Source of the DNA: a virus
Virus record (IMG/VR): IMGVR_UViG_3300017757_000042
Span: 1-36,966 of that record
Reading direction: 5' to 3' (one strand)
Length of the DNA stretch: 36,966 nt
Below are positions 30,801 to 36,542 of the stretch, piece by piece. How positions within the stretch are numbered: position 1 is the stretch's first letter; each line of letters opens with the position of its first letter. A model generated the notes under the pieces. The model saw only the letters and a program-made list of their open reading frames with translations. It did not search any database and was not told the origin of the DNA. The position numbers and the translations under genes were made by a program.

Positions 30801-32672
30801 TATTGGAACAGATTCTTTTTTGATATGGTTAAGTTTGCAGTTGGTGAACAACAAGAAATAGATTGGGCATTTAAATCAACATATTTAAATGTTGTAAAAC
30901 AAGAAACAGACTTAATTCCATTTAAAGGATTAAAGATTGATAACTTTGATAAAGCAGTAGATTACTTTAATGAAGTTAAACCTTATGCAAGTAAGATTAG
31001 AAACTATAGAGATATTAAACAGGCACCTATTGAAAACTTAATAGGTAGTACATCTGATTTTGATAGACCTCCATTCTTTGATGAAGATGCTCAAGAAGTT
31101 AGAATATTAAATGCAAATGTTAGTGCAGATGCAAACATATTATCTAGCGATACAATTTATGCAGGATTTGTTAGCAACGATGGATTGACAAATAACAGCA
31201 TAAGAAAAATGGATACTAAATTAATATTTGACAGAGTTAAAGCAGACTTGTTTGAAAATAGCAGTGGTATACAAACTACAAGAATTGTTGCAGTAAGTAA
31301 CAATACAAACTTAGCACTATCTTTTGTTCCTGCAGACAGCAGTAGATTAGAAGTTAGATTAAATAATGTATTAGTTCCAGCAACAAGTACAAGTTCAGGC
31401 ACAGCAGTAACTAACTGGACATACAATGCAGAAGATAATGTAATTACATTAAACAAAACATCTGCAGATAATCCAATGTTACTAACTATAGAGCCTGGCG
31501 ATGTGATTGACATAAGTTGTATGGACGGATACGATCCTTCAAAAGAAACATTAAGTGCGAGTATTGCCAAGAACATTGTTAAAATTGAAACAAATTCAAA
31601 TGCAGATATTAGTAGTTCTGCAAAAAATTGGACAGCGAGTGACAGGGAGTTTAAATTTAATACAGAAATTAGAACAGCATTTATAAGTGCTATGGATTCT
31701 GCTCACGGTACTGGTGCAGGAGAAACTACGTCATTCACAACTAATGCAACTATAATGACAGACATGGTTTCTAGTGGTAATTTAAATACAACTATTGGCC
31801 TAGTTAAAACAGCAATAGGTGGAGACTTTAACGGCTCACTATTAGATGCAAATACATTTATTGATGTTGTTCCAGGAACACATCCAACAACATATTATAC
31901 TAATACAAGAGGATTTGATTATTTCTTATGGGACACAGATGTCTGGGATAAAGAAGTAACTGTAGAAAACTTCCACGGTGTATTTAATGAAGATAGACAG
32001 GGCAATGTAAATTATAGAATTAATGATGAAACAATATATGGGTTTGATGCTGTAACATTTACAAAATCTTCATATGGTCCTGATAGACCTGAAGAATTAA
32101 TTGTTGTACAACCGTTTGAAACATTAGTTATGAACATTCATACTAGTAACGTTTCCCATGGTAATGTTGCAATAGGAACAACAAGTTCTAAACCAGTTCA
32201 GCACACAATGTTTATGGACTTATTTGGTAGAACAGACTTTTATAGACGTTCCACAACAGGTATTACTACAACGTCAGCAACTGTTAATAGTTGGGAAAAT
32301 ACTATTAGTGTAACAGATGTAAGTGATTTACCTGTAGCAAATGAATCTAATAAAGGTGTAATTTGGATTAACTCAGAAAGAATAGAATACACAGGAGTTG
32401 ATTCGGTAAGTAATAAATTACTAGGTATCATACGAGGTACTAGGGGAACAACTGCTAATCCAATAATAGCATCTGGCTCACAAATATATAATGGTGAAGA
32501 AACAGAAAACATTGCTCTTTCAGGATTTAGAGACCCACAAGATTTAAATTGGCTCACTAGTGATGTCAATGCAAGTGCAGATAACAGTTATGTTACTGTA
32601 AGTTTATGTGATACATCAGGTGATGCCACAGAAAACACAATAGTAGGATTTATACAAAAAGGTTCTACATAA
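15855..32672 (+). CDS. gp7: Giant baseplate wedge protein gp7-like, 5605 residues
   Basis: One uninterrupted frame, starting behind AAGGAA, encodes about 5605 residues; T4 gp7 is 1032. The head (1-150) and segments RPHTHPWEMLGFIKKPTWWD (about 1156) and LAVYDEWALKAGDFGD (about 2133) fit marine T4-like gp7, the wedge initiator that binds gp10 and gp8. A YHYH domain spans about 1373-1532 (ILGWAFDGLPIYGPYGY, then GRYGVTPEFPGGTYYYVAT). Three related modules (about 438-505, 2908-2972, 3067-3128) share the pattern V-SGTG...G..LTF. Others include a TN-rich stretch and nine consecutive prolines (about 3495-3580), a Cys-bounded CUB- or PPC-like domain (3583-3736), a Gly-rich patch (3788-3820), GxGY repeats (about 2244 and 4056-4182), and a terminal segment ending GVIWINSERIEYTG ... 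IIRGTRGTTA (about 5479-5534). The extra parts probably form projections around the baseplate that bind glycans or cell surface. Confidence 0.8.
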   Translation: MADKQIKKLPGQLQTTVLKNFFETTVEQLFSKSNIESISAYVGRKEFEQFNPNNDFYVQEHTPEREKYSLEPVVNSLDPVEGDSTNILFYEDFLNQLSSYGADTNKQNVLFDTNFYSFLPPINYDKLINYQEYFWSTEGPRTISINGTLATPINVLKDILGKKSYTSPNGIELKNGAVVEFTGEHVIPESYMGARYIVEGVGESIILYAKEQNYSAVFSTPAFVPWDQEIITAESNLIATDKPSGAITAIGLSGRPYYDALGQLTGTVFNTLDDITESGDTYWKGYVTGAGEFLSYINDGEYGFDNSPWDGGNTQETPDYMLMQRGTTDNNTWSRINFWHHKDRFLEAGSSLPAKKYRAKRPILEFDRNLELYNFGNKGLSFSADLSGEDYTLSEIEGRPVSAPLDSQGLKINNKIIIPDEETAVSRYIYVVEDEQKQTVNGSVSASATIVLTSTTDVYIGATISGTGISEGSLVLTVDRSTNTITSSNADTIADGTELTFKDRVKLTRLPADTNPTGAIDGDGNFVPYSPEVGDIVSILFGNNHQGKEYYWSGTRWLVGQQKTKVNTAPLFQGYDVNKKSLGDTLTYPQSSFAGTKIFSYKPGLTNTVNDSVLGFPLHYKNFNNFSEIVYDNNLSGDVISYIPFGGNSTNFAKGYIYYKKILPNGDVTYDTTWVGHKQPFKQKIEDTFIVTQNNLDTKKLVWEITAIPNNNTQLNVKVNGLKRTDWTYNTNLKSVTFNSFNLALNDVIEVRTTSDTGIIKDAKREGRFELPISWYSNTEKADVLTISEPQYLEHIVNYVGGQETITGNILGTNNFINITDDKTFADRIVQTDDDLQMAGFLISNDNFNIVDAMRFNGEEYLKYKNRLKKEIKRYIDNNDTSNMTNHDILEDVLQNVISYNPGKLVFDYSYMLALGDRYDEETIITNNIVQKEYTLTNYADKTNIENTILVYDQDVNGNDIMLLVDNDYTITSASGVCTLTFTENYNLTLGNTIKVRFFNKNRESAQCPPTTAAMGLTPVYIPEILSDTSFKDAINVIVGHDGSRTIADNDTQDTVLLEFEKRVYNSIQTVYRERIKHPDLNVHDIRPGQFRTTGIDRTTYYNILRENFNKFVSRNEVDFVSNEYYDANDSNTWNYNFGTASPSYWRGIFEACYDTERPHTHPWEMLGFIKKPTWWDTQYITTTYTNYGSGNKPMWKDLEEGIIRQGTRENVTNDVYKLNNSYRRIGLSLELPVNINAERLAPANIVNTGATTKTVSWSNTDTGTASANASPFINTTDGLNLTERTSGANTFLNITTNNLQNHTVGTFPIEGSTAFIESKELKYVIESNATSNTVTSFASATSTSSTSVGIAVNGALLFNANAGVTIDTTSNWHYNNMYRNESGRDTVGGNPDSNNIYGYIQPGPEVVGLSNWQLDTHSTILGWAFDGLPIYGPYGYTDRLNDTSAIKRLESSYSLRTGPRSAIAPGVGGTPSGEFIEDYVYDSATGDLDEFNGRYGVTPEFPGGTYYYVATLDAAGNPAYPYTTGPKYRYAPTDLANNIIGAGTHSSAGSVTYVRTNTLNIAYASDTTLTGSDWKFGDGAPVENAWKYSEQYPFAIAEALFLTKPGKFASVFAEPEKIIRGSANAIQLLDKTTLKRYKIKDAIVHGNMALDKKTLLTNTGYTQFIDSYLRFQGISTQNEFAIPFKSVNGKLGHKFAGFIDKDTMTVFSDSYSTTGDSSSLILPHEDIQVNIHHGPMSTTNHYTGVNVELTTDGYYKISGFASTKRYFEVGVPNKDGPKTEISVGGEPANFSGFDMSRDYVAGDIVKSGYNYYQAKEQIPAGTSVTNTEFYQRLSKLPTIGSAEATYYLEDTGEVKRVEYGTVYKTSHELFEFLIDLGRYQKVMGYDFNDFNNEIGDVNDWLYSGKQFLFWSLGNWSAGNTLSLSPMASKIKFVSQEGRISDIKESFKGQFSILDETGKKILPTECAITREGQIITVSPPEGSQIFGIIIHTNSIEHAMLVNNKTVFGDTIYDPVFNHRQKRLKVKVKRTKNWDGSLMSEGYLVTEDSLKPNFDTLAQDMGRYNETGYLPVERQVYEASRRQYGYNERKYLREFELVDDNQFDFYSGMIRDKGTKGSLEKLLNSDKVLVPGSLAVYDEWALKAGDFGDVQNHQRLDVKIADTEITSEKQLIQIVYPEDIVSTVSEVEVLGRVNKFYSVPILEIEPPPAEIPGSFQYGGGTTAKATVNLNTSGTIKDITVTEPGYGYTINPSVTVIAAQLLTANITTYFSKPYAISSAYVPNAGSFSGNALTGIYLTDNFSANAASFVNLSSASNISLVADAINTNANTNANVKAEVITISTASGNTTVNNHMLQISANDFTIGGNSDAAVIDDITNKLKLQEKRYQPRQRYSFETANTTTQSEVLVNVNDTATTNGTDWLFDAGSRTTINPTQRTTSGSISFDFTPMSGTSTTLSPIGGITSGAIASDNLQIINGDYPHIEVKVNGVLLSDTLEGNTVSGFSVTNVDSNTNRITFHDVTKLPQQELNSNTPIEIIELATVDFEDTYQGDLPGQSLNIKVKAKDALAAKLKQIRTLEITPDVKTDATILIDVDDNTRMVQRPTDMRTKNLWPTTSSVSHVGIVDSKYTPLPNAGYVSTYNVQYQAMDLPNFERLFNRDTRPASKIPQKNDVVHFAKSEHSEFDVYKLVEPANSNIAYIEEDPNRGTSFLYTDISLNEYANANYLGNAEVEANITNYYDYVVALKRDVDIDPYYANVQLPDGEKAFDTSLMDVNTPVALFLNENQIIKNSIQISGIGYKEPLRLKIEKVEPALSGNISNVSYYLASSEVWNVDANLTGIGNTIKITHEGTEQIADLEDGSYITFTDTANTYPLDKSQSGVEYKASNVSVSPLTTKQTKTGTSDNIIHTDTLDGAVSSTNIVLTTGSFNIQVGQIVSGTGVPANTTVSAITDNKNYTLSTSVTMGNGVAIGFATREDVFAISNVITTSFTVEDANVSANISSSSLRAQVNSGLKFTTDMDLTNVGLFSTMKINNMGLYSGIYRIDNKNIGTGEVSVYGTYVDPFSATHTFTGVDTTTITVPNANTFIQPGMLVSGGDVAANTTIVDVTSTGVILSANANSDANSSITFSDNLYANATVVHDSVNITFAENHTLATDGTDIILNKTVNIIDMSPSYYNWAWRVNDVPTANTLTVQGFGYDHPYTTGGNTYISKIDFITHGTDAITTTPGADTDAYLISKHDGEVYVNGAKVATAFPMYTSQEYVDEINRQIQIKNGAVINCGSFRMALPGFLNVQRNGGSGMSGGGGPYKPGKTLPNNTATNITSTNQIPNPGNTAVVQTPIVGAASQSTPNTPAYQGRKITPAVGPPLEYLGDNPTRDEANGHYGPNGDSFKTMNAQQDNKKNAVDPYQNYIGTSYYSNVTVNKFGIIQGITYPRTYYNWNPETGQRGLWMWMGTPAVSGWINTWIDPNSVIVPPPPGVPSFTQPGAGYDTSSGTPPVNTNTGTNTSTNTNTSTNTTVVPASAGNSQGGAGTTTSGTGVGSTNVNNTGTTAADFTALIAITQHDDACPVPPPPPPPPPNPPVGEVCRQESNSLGIGKTETFKYTFTSDTSQTYPIKLLFDTYSAKDRITIYQSSSQISRGTKVASTRVGDGVSNITQADINAWANTTFQASVGQNPWNTNTGAVSGLLGQNYTQRGDGYVTENGKISWTYNASLGQYITITVEKDSRSSTAFRYFLCFPVNDANGTGFPASGTNNNNSAIGNPPPGGNQSQFPNLANQSWTQTFPSYNIGGIPNFGNLGGAPGYGYGNFGIGGGGGNYGFMGTNYTYSSTLAGLTGVNIAGLPSYNLGQNVGGGTTTASNTTTVANQPTNNINYLTIGALQQNSTTGQFSAVPGSTTNVPICPPKARIKVCGQQKMVGAGDSFFINGDEISLSGATDIEAVKTEILAQTSSVEVMITTDGATQEKCLFIRNKVSDPMIIRNGCAGGVHKEVLDYSLKADEQMCFNKETVQNPTVTTTTTGAQRYSVSGGTVDLASGSTGTTAYGTPTIKTPRELQQKGEKSSVCVTRGSGYKNGDVLRVMGGTPVIDSGSTGIEYLVISSSGYGYGNQVGPIGRPVQIRIGSRGEPGNGAMLDYSSLSFDGNGGLSGIQLPNNQQIIKVLSEGQGYSIDNPPTITVIGAGSGCIITAKLKEKNVAVEKTAKFIVKEVDQEGAIIDLQVINRGVYKIFPSDLDSGVPLQYDIKRPIDGVPTNELLGSDVVTTTGIDPTKAGKGIGARVFLTARDIPTCSEKGTALTDLGLPEGLTFPIQPAQQLADDIAIWSPLDENGNPFFTGDFVTVGTDGELNTDPNAQGDDPFGEIIIGGPNIDGITLSDPLNPGFLNAIGLLEGDYVCDEQPLFKNIDETGIDPKLVVEKGALQNLNSLTSGRVGPAGNYIGTMPWNTAFNLGMNLGNAEIIDNLYEYELRQIDGQQPITFTDASLNRQNVTPLLLNSMRFDTESGLDLANISNAWIDSYGTTNGWAYLESNTVIRQQEALTDIAFLDDVIIYDEETAEKEYDINLYDPFKGIIPGFIDKEITYKSESDPVVYDPKYTKFGKEQVGQTWWDTSKVRYNWYEQGAGTYSNGYNNTERNRDWGSKFPGSQICIYEWTENLVEPSNYSGEGTTLGVNNFITDKEINSKGKEIIYYYYWIRKLTSVSDNAKLNLGRDKSILELELLLENPEGNRMPYLGLMSPDAYTVNKLGDLIKTEDSIVSLNFRRKDSGLSKKHSSWTLAGEGNPNAVIPNNLSIKVIDSLAGYNALDEVVPVEGLSPGERYGSKFRPRQTMFKDLLAARKQMFESLNDIFAEVQMNTTFNDWRLGLPTSTPNLDTVNWFELLRTDKITGTKLYYNSDYKPLRKVKTDKQLQLIKNLLDKSVIQVQAKDSDPYKLYEYSKGTKTFKLIAIENETVEWNSSIYTARQTLAVGQEVRQILIHLYYNVFTGSNKIYWNRFFFDMVKFAVGEQQEIDWAFKSTYLNVVKQETDLIPFKGLKIDNFDKAVDYFNEVKPYASKIRNYRDIKQAPIENLIGSTSDFDRPPFFDEDAQEVRILNANVSADANILSSDTIYAGFVSNDGLTNNSIRKMDTKLIFDRVKADLFENSSGIQTTRIVAVSNNTNLALSFVPADSSRLEVRLNNVLVPATSTSSGTAVTNWTYNAEDNVITLNKTSADNPMLLTIEPGDVIDISCMDGYDPSKETLSASIAKNIVKIETNSNADISSSAKNWTASDREFKFNTEIRTAFISAMDSAHGTGAGETTSFTTNATIMTDMVSSGNLNTTIGLVKTAIGGDFNGSLLDANTFIDVVPGTHPTTYYTNTRGFDYFLWDTDVWDKEVTVENFHGVFNEDRQGNVNYRINDETIYGFDAVTFTKSSYGPDRPEELIVVQPFETLVMNIHTSNVSHGNVAIGTTSSKPVQHTMFMDLFGRTDFYRRSTTGITTTSATVNSWENTISVTDVSDLPVANESNKGVIWINSERIEYTGVDSVSNKLLGIIRGTRGTTANPIIASGSQIYNGEETENIALSGFRDPQDLNWLTSDVNASADNSYVTVSLCDTSGDATENTIVGFIQKGST
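26358..26393 (+). repeat. 18-base perfect tandem repeat, two copies, inside gp7
   Basis: AATACAAGTACCAATACC occurs twice in direct succession (26358-26375 and 26376-26393). In frame it encodes Asn-Thr-Ser/Thr repeats (NTNTSTNT type). The length is a multiple of three, so copy-number change would keep the frame. Confidence 0.9.
26550..26591 (+). repeat. Polyproline run inside gp7
   Basis: The codons CCT CCA CCA CCC are used twice and followed by CCT, giving nine prolines in a row and then NPP. The run separates the TN-rich linker from the Cys-bounded domain. It probably forms a stiff polyproline rod, and such runs normally slow ribosomes unless EF-P is active. Confidence 0.85.
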
Positions 32673-32701
32673 AAACATATTTTAATGAAAAGTGATAAAT
32701 A
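32669..32701 (+). promoter_or_regulatory. Late promoter of gp8
   Basis: GATAAATA (32694-32701) ends 5 bases before the ATG at 32707, the same spacing as at gp25. ATAAAAAC (32669-32676) lies 17 bases upstream and differs from the ATTAAAAC of gp48 and gp25 at one position; it overlaps the gp7 stop codon. The predicted start is the A of the ATG. Confidence 0.75.
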
Positions 32702-32706
32702 ACAGC

Positions 32707-33330
32707 ATGGAAGATTTAAATAAAACTAAAAAAGATAAAGCAGAAGAAACACCAATAGATGACACTATGGGTTTAAAAATGTCTGGTCATATTTTGATTA
32801 GAGATAAAGAATCCGGTGAAGAACTTGTTAATAAAAGAAATGCTATTCACTATGGTAACATGGCGAATATAATTGCTAGAGCAATGACAGACAAGTTAGG
32901 TGACTACTACATACATTTTATGGGCTTCGGTAATGGAGCAACAAGTGTAGATACTGCTGGAAAAGTTATATATAAATCTCCAAGGGTAAGTGAGAGTTAT
33001 GAATCTAGTGGTACGTTATACTCTAGAACATATCAAAAAGTAGTTAGTAATAGCACGGCGACGGATAAAATCGAAGTTATACCAGGACCAAGTTATACAG
33101 ACTTAAAAATTACATGTACACTAGGATACAATGAACCTAGTGATGCAGACGCATTTGATACAAGTACAACAAATGACGGTTCATATGTATTTGATGAACT
33201 AGGCTTGTTATCATATGCAGACGATATAAACGACAGTATTTTACTGACACATGTTATTTTTCACCCAGTACAAAAAAGTAAAAACAGAGAAATTGAAATC
33301 GTATATACTGTACGAGTTCAACTAAATTAG
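32707..33330 (+). CDS. gp8: Baseplate wedge subunit gp8
   Basis: A 207-residue protein with the gp8 pattern of marine T4-like phages: GLKMSGHILIRDKESGEELV near the start, NAIHYGNMANIIARAMTD, IHFMGFGNGAT, FDELGLLSY and the closing HPVQKSKNREIEIVYTVRV. T4 gp8 is 334 residues and binds gp10, gp7 and gp6 in the wedge. I use the ATG at 32707; an in-frame GTG at 32692 overlaps the late promoter box and would not be transcribed from it. No ribosome site lies between the predicted start and the ATG. It follows gp7, as in T4. Confidence 0.85.
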   Translation: MEDLNKTKKDKAEETPIDDTMGLKMSGHILIRDKESGEELVNKRNAIHYGNMANIIARAMTDKLGDYYIHFMGFGNGATSVDTAGKVIYKSPRVSESYESSGTLYSRTYQKVVSNSTATDKIEVIPGPSYTDLKITCTLGYNEPSDADAFDTSTTNDGSYVFDELGLLSYADDINDSILLTHVIFHPVQKSKNREIEIVYTVRVQLN

Positions 33331-33342
33331 AGGAAATAGAGA

Positions 33343-35412
33343 ATGACGTATTCAGTAAAAACGACTGACACTAACGATACAATCACTATTGCAACGGGTG
33401 AGGTAAGCACTAAGTATGGTGTAGCACTTGTAGGCAGAAACGTATCAGGTTATGGTCAATTTTTCGTTGAAAACACAATATGGATGCTAGAGAACTTTGC
33501 AAGTGATTCTAGCCCAACTGCTAGAAGTGATTCAGCATTAGAAGGTCAACATTGGTACAGTACCGGTGATAACACAATGCGAGTATATGATGGGACGGCG
33601 TGGAGAAGGCAAACTCCTCTAATTGCTTCTTCGGCTCCTACCACAGACTTAGGTCAAGGGACAGAATACTTCGATACAGTTGACAACAAGAAAAGAATTT
33701 ATGATGGCAGTACATGGAATGATGTTTCATATCCTGGTACTGTTACAAGTAGATGGTCTTCAGAGAAAGGCGGAACTACATATGGTACAAGATTTAGAAC
33801 ATTGTACTTAACAGATACTACAAGTAAGAAAAGAGCAGTTGCGGCACTAGTTTATATAAACGATGGTACTGATACAGGTTATACTAGTAATGAAACCATT
33901 ATGTGTATATTCAGTGACTATGCATTTACAGTAGATGCTAGTTCATTATCAACTAGTTACAGAGACAGTGAAAGTTCACCAGTTAACCTAAATGCAGAAT
34001 TTAATGATGCTAACGGTATGGGTTATGATATTAAAGTTGGTATGAACTTAAGACGTGCTTACTCTACAACAGCAGTTAGTTTGGCAAACGTTGCCTTACA
34101 GGCAGATAGTGCCAATGGTTTACTAGTAGGTGGTACAACATTACCAGCAAGTGGTTTCTACCATACAGGTAGTACTGCTATTGTTCCTGGCTCAACAGAT
34201 GCTGTAAACTTAGGTAGTACAACAAACAGATTTAATAACCTATATTTAGGTAGTGATATTGTAATTGGTGATCCAGCAGAAGCGTCTGTTCAAAACCATA
34301 CAATTCAATCAACAGGTAATGCGGCATTATCCGTAGGTACAACAAACGATCCAGTTAAAACATTATATGTGGATGACATCTATATGTCAGGTACTATAAT
34401 TGGATTTGGTGCAGATACTATTGAAACAATTGGTTCTAGTGCAAATCCAATGGACACAGCATTTATTAGTAATGTTGCAGTTAATCCTGCGGCAGGAACT
34501 GCTCAACAAAATATTACAACATCTGGAATAAGAGGACTTGATTTACAAGACTCTAGTGGTACAGTGGTATTTGATGCATCAACAGGAACATTACAGAATA
34601 TTGCACTAGCAAATGCTTTAACACAAGGCGATGGTATTACATCTTTTAGTTATGATGGAAGTACAGCAAGTCAAACTATAGCAGTAGACAGCACAGTTGT
34701 TAGAACAACTGGAACACAAACTGTGGCAGGTGCTAAAACATTTAGTGCAGAAATTATTTCAACTGCAGGTTTAGATGCAACAGGACAAACTATTAAATGG
34801 GGTTCACTAAGCGACGGTACAATTACTGTTACCCAATTTGTAGACGAAGACAATATGGCATCAAATAGTGCCACACAGATTCCGACACAGCAATCTGTTA
34901 AAGCATACGTTGATACTAGTTTATCATCAGGATTCACTAGTGATGCTAACAATACTAGAGACTTAGGTGCTAGTGGTAATAAGTGGGCTAATGTTTATGC
35001 AACAACATTCCAAGGTGTAGCAACAACGGCTCAATATGCTGATATGGCTGAGGTTTATTCCTCCGATGCAGACTATGAAGCAGGCACAGTTGTTAAGTTA
35101 GGTGGCGATGCAGAAATTACAATGACTACAGCACATGCAGATACAGATGTATTTGGCGTGATATCAACAAGCCCAGCATACTTAATGAACGCAGAAGCAG
35201 AAGGATTACCAGTAGCAATGACAGGAAGAGTTCCAGTTAAAGTAATTGGTAAAGTTAGTAAAGGCGAAAGACTAGTTAGTTCTGACGTTCCTGGATTAGC
35301 ATGGGCATTAGGTGATGAAGAATATGATACTAGAGCAGTAATAGGTAGAAGTTTACAAGACAAAAATGACGGCAACGAAGGCATAGTAGAAGCAGTTGTC
35401 GGTGTAAAATAG
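33343..35412 (+). CDS. Tail fibre-like protein
   Basis: A 689-residue fibre-like protein preceded by GAGGAAATAGAG. The N-terminus (about 15-52: TKYGVALVGRNVSGYG, FFVENTIWMLENF) is a segment common at the baseplate-attached end of marine T4-like fibres. Short beta repeats follow (EGQHWYSTGDNTMRVYDG, GTEYFDTVDNKKRIYDG), then a shaft with LYLGSDIVIGD-type turns (about 298 and 545). The C-terminal domain (about 566-689: ADMAEVYSSDADYEAGTVV, VFGVISTSPAYLMN, VPVKVIGKVSKGERLVSSD) resembles fibre C-terminal domains related to peptidase G2/intramolecular chaperones. It probably binds host receptors. Its place after gp8 is that of T4 gp9/gp10, but similarity to those is not visible. Confidence 0.72.
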   Translation: MTYSVKTTDTNDTITIATGEVSTKYGVALVGRNVSGYGQFFVENTIWMLENFASDSSPTARSDSALEGQHWYSTGDNTMRVYDGTAWRRQTPLIASSAPTTDLGQGTEYFDTVDNKKRIYDGSTWNDVSYPGTVTSRWSSEKGGTTYGTRFRTLYLTDTTSKKRAVAALVYINDGTDTGYTSNETIMCIFSDYAFTVDASSLSTSYRDSESSPVNLNAEFNDANGMGYDIKVGMNLRRAYSTTAVSLANVALQADSANGLLVGGTTLPASGFYHTGSTAIVPGSTDAVNLGSTTNRFNNLYLGSDIVIGDPAEASVQNHTIQSTGNAALSVGTTNDPVKTLYVDDIYMSGTIIGFGADTIETIGSSANPMDTAFISNVAVNPAAGTAQQNITTSGIRGLDLQDSSGTVVFDASTGTLQNIALANALTQGDGITSFSYDGSTASQTIAVDSTVVRTTGTQTVAGAKTFSAEIISTAGLDATGQTIKWGSLSDGTITVTQFVDEDNMASNSATQIPTQQSVKAYVDTSLSSGFTSDANNTRDLGASGNKWANVYATTFQGVATTAQYADMAEVYSSDADYEAGTVVKLGGDAEITMTTAHADTDVFGVISTSPAYLMNAEAEGLPVAMTGRVPVKVIGKVSKGERLVSSDVPGLAWALGDEEYDTRAVIGRSLQDKNDGNEGIVEAVVGVK

Positions 35413-35419
35413 ATAAATA
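35412..35419 (+). promoter_or_regulatory. Late promoter of the 348-residue structural gene
   Basis: GATAAATA starts on the last base of the fibre gene stop codon. The predicted start, near 35425, gives a 22-base leader with TAGGAG placed before the ATG at 35447. No ATTAAAAC-like element is seen 17 bases upstream, where the DNA is coding. Confidence 0.75.
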
Positions 35420-35446
35420 TAAGAAACAAAGAAGTAGGAGTTTAAT

Positions 35447-36493
35447 ATGCCAAGTGGAGCAAGTGTAACAGTAACAGGTGGATTCAACATGACCAAAGTT
35501 GTAACAGGTGATGTGATTGGAAACTCTGATTACGATTTAATTAAATCAAACGTCTATAGGCAGTTAAGTACGCCTGCAGACCATACAGTAGGCACATACA
35601 CAGCAAGTTCAATATACGGCTACAATCAATCGATTGGTAGTTTAGACGCCGCAACAGGCGAAACAATTAATGCAAGTAGTACAGATAACGGATACAAAAA
35701 CTTGCAAGACGAGGTCCAGGCTATAGGAACATTCCTAGGTCTTTCTTTAAATAGTTCAACAACAACAGATAAAGTAGATGGTAATACAATCTCAGCAAGT
35801 GATTGGAGTAACTTAATGGACGATGTTAAGTTATGTTTCGATGCAAGACTTTCTGTTCCTGGTGGTAGTTTAACATCTGGAGCATTTGGTGATTCTACTA
35901 GAACAACAGCATGGGGTAGTTCAGGTACACCACAAATTACACATGAGTTTACTACTACATTTAGTAGTGAAGCACATGCTAGAGCATTTTTCAACGGTGG
36001 AGGAGAAATAAACTTCACAGCAGGACGTTCAGGTGGTACATCAGGTAGTGCGGCAGGAACAATTGGTTCTCAGAATTCAAACTGGACATCACTACTAAGT
36101 AGTATGGGTACATTATCATTTAACCTTAACAACTTAACAAGTTCAGGATCAACAGGTACAAGTGCTGGTAAAGGTTTTTATGAACTAACAGCAAGTTATC
36201 AAGACTTATATACCAAGTATGGATCAGGTTCTTATGCAAGTAACTATTACTTAATAAGAGCAAAAGTCAACAGTACAACTAATCCAACAATTATAACATT
36301 CCAGGTAAGATTTAGAGATGACCACGCATTGGGCGATGGTGTTGGTGCTGACGGTGTTGACGGTAACGCAGATGACTCAGTCGGATATGTAGATAGTGTT
36401 GACGGTACTGTAGTAAGTACTGTAACATCAAAACGTGCAAATAACGGTGTTGTTATTAGTGCGCCATCTTACTCCGCAGTAACTAACCTGTAA
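35447..36493 (+). CDS. Putative virion structural protein
   Basis: A 348-residue Ser/Thr/Gly-rich protein without Cys-rich or enzymatic motifs beyond one Cys. Segments such as EAHARAFFNGGGEINFTAGR (about 175-194), NWTSLLSSMGTLSFN (about 206-220), NYYLIRAKVN (about 266) and ITFQVRFRDDH (about 281-291) are familiar to me from structural proteins of marine T4-like phages. An Asp/Gly-rich stretch (about 292-325) could bind calcium. It has its own late promoter, a good TAGGAG site and a strong terminator behind it, so it forms a separate high-output unit. A fibre or baseplate decoration role is likely; the exact place in the virion is unknown. Confidence 0.62.
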   Translation: MPSGASVTVTGGFNMTKVVTGDVIGNSDYDLIKSNVYRQLSTPADHTVGTYTASSIYGYNQSIGSLDAATGETINASSTDNGYKNLQDEVQAIGTFLGLSLNSSTTTDKVDGNTISASDWSNLMDDVKLCFDARLSVPGGSLTSGAFGDSTRTTAWGSSGTPQITHEFTTTFSSEAHARAFFNGGGEINFTAGRSGGTSGSAAGTIGSQNSNWTSLLSSMGTLSFNLNNLTSSGSTGTSAGKGFYELTASYQDLYTKYGSGSYASNYYLIRAKVNSTTNPTIITFQVRFRDDHALGDGVGADGVDGNADDSVGYVDSVDGTVVSTVTSKRANNGVVISAPSYSAVTNL

Positions 36494-36508
36494 TAAGCAA
36501 ATTTAAAG

Positions 36509-36538
36509 AAGCCAGTTCGTTGTAACTGGCTTTTTTTT
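36509..36538 (+). terminator. Strong rho-independent terminator
   Basis: AAGCCAGTT (36509-36517) pairs with AACTGGCTT (36524-36532) around a 6-base CGTTGT loop, and a run of eight Ts starts at 36531. It closes the structural gene unit, 16 bases after the stop codon. The next late promoter box begins five bases after the T-run. Confidence 0.93.
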
Positions 36539-36542
36539 GACT

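Noticed and set aside
32692-32706. Upstream in-frame GTG for gp8
   Set aside because: Overlaps the late promoter box; the ATG at 32707 has the same spacing to the box as two other late genes.
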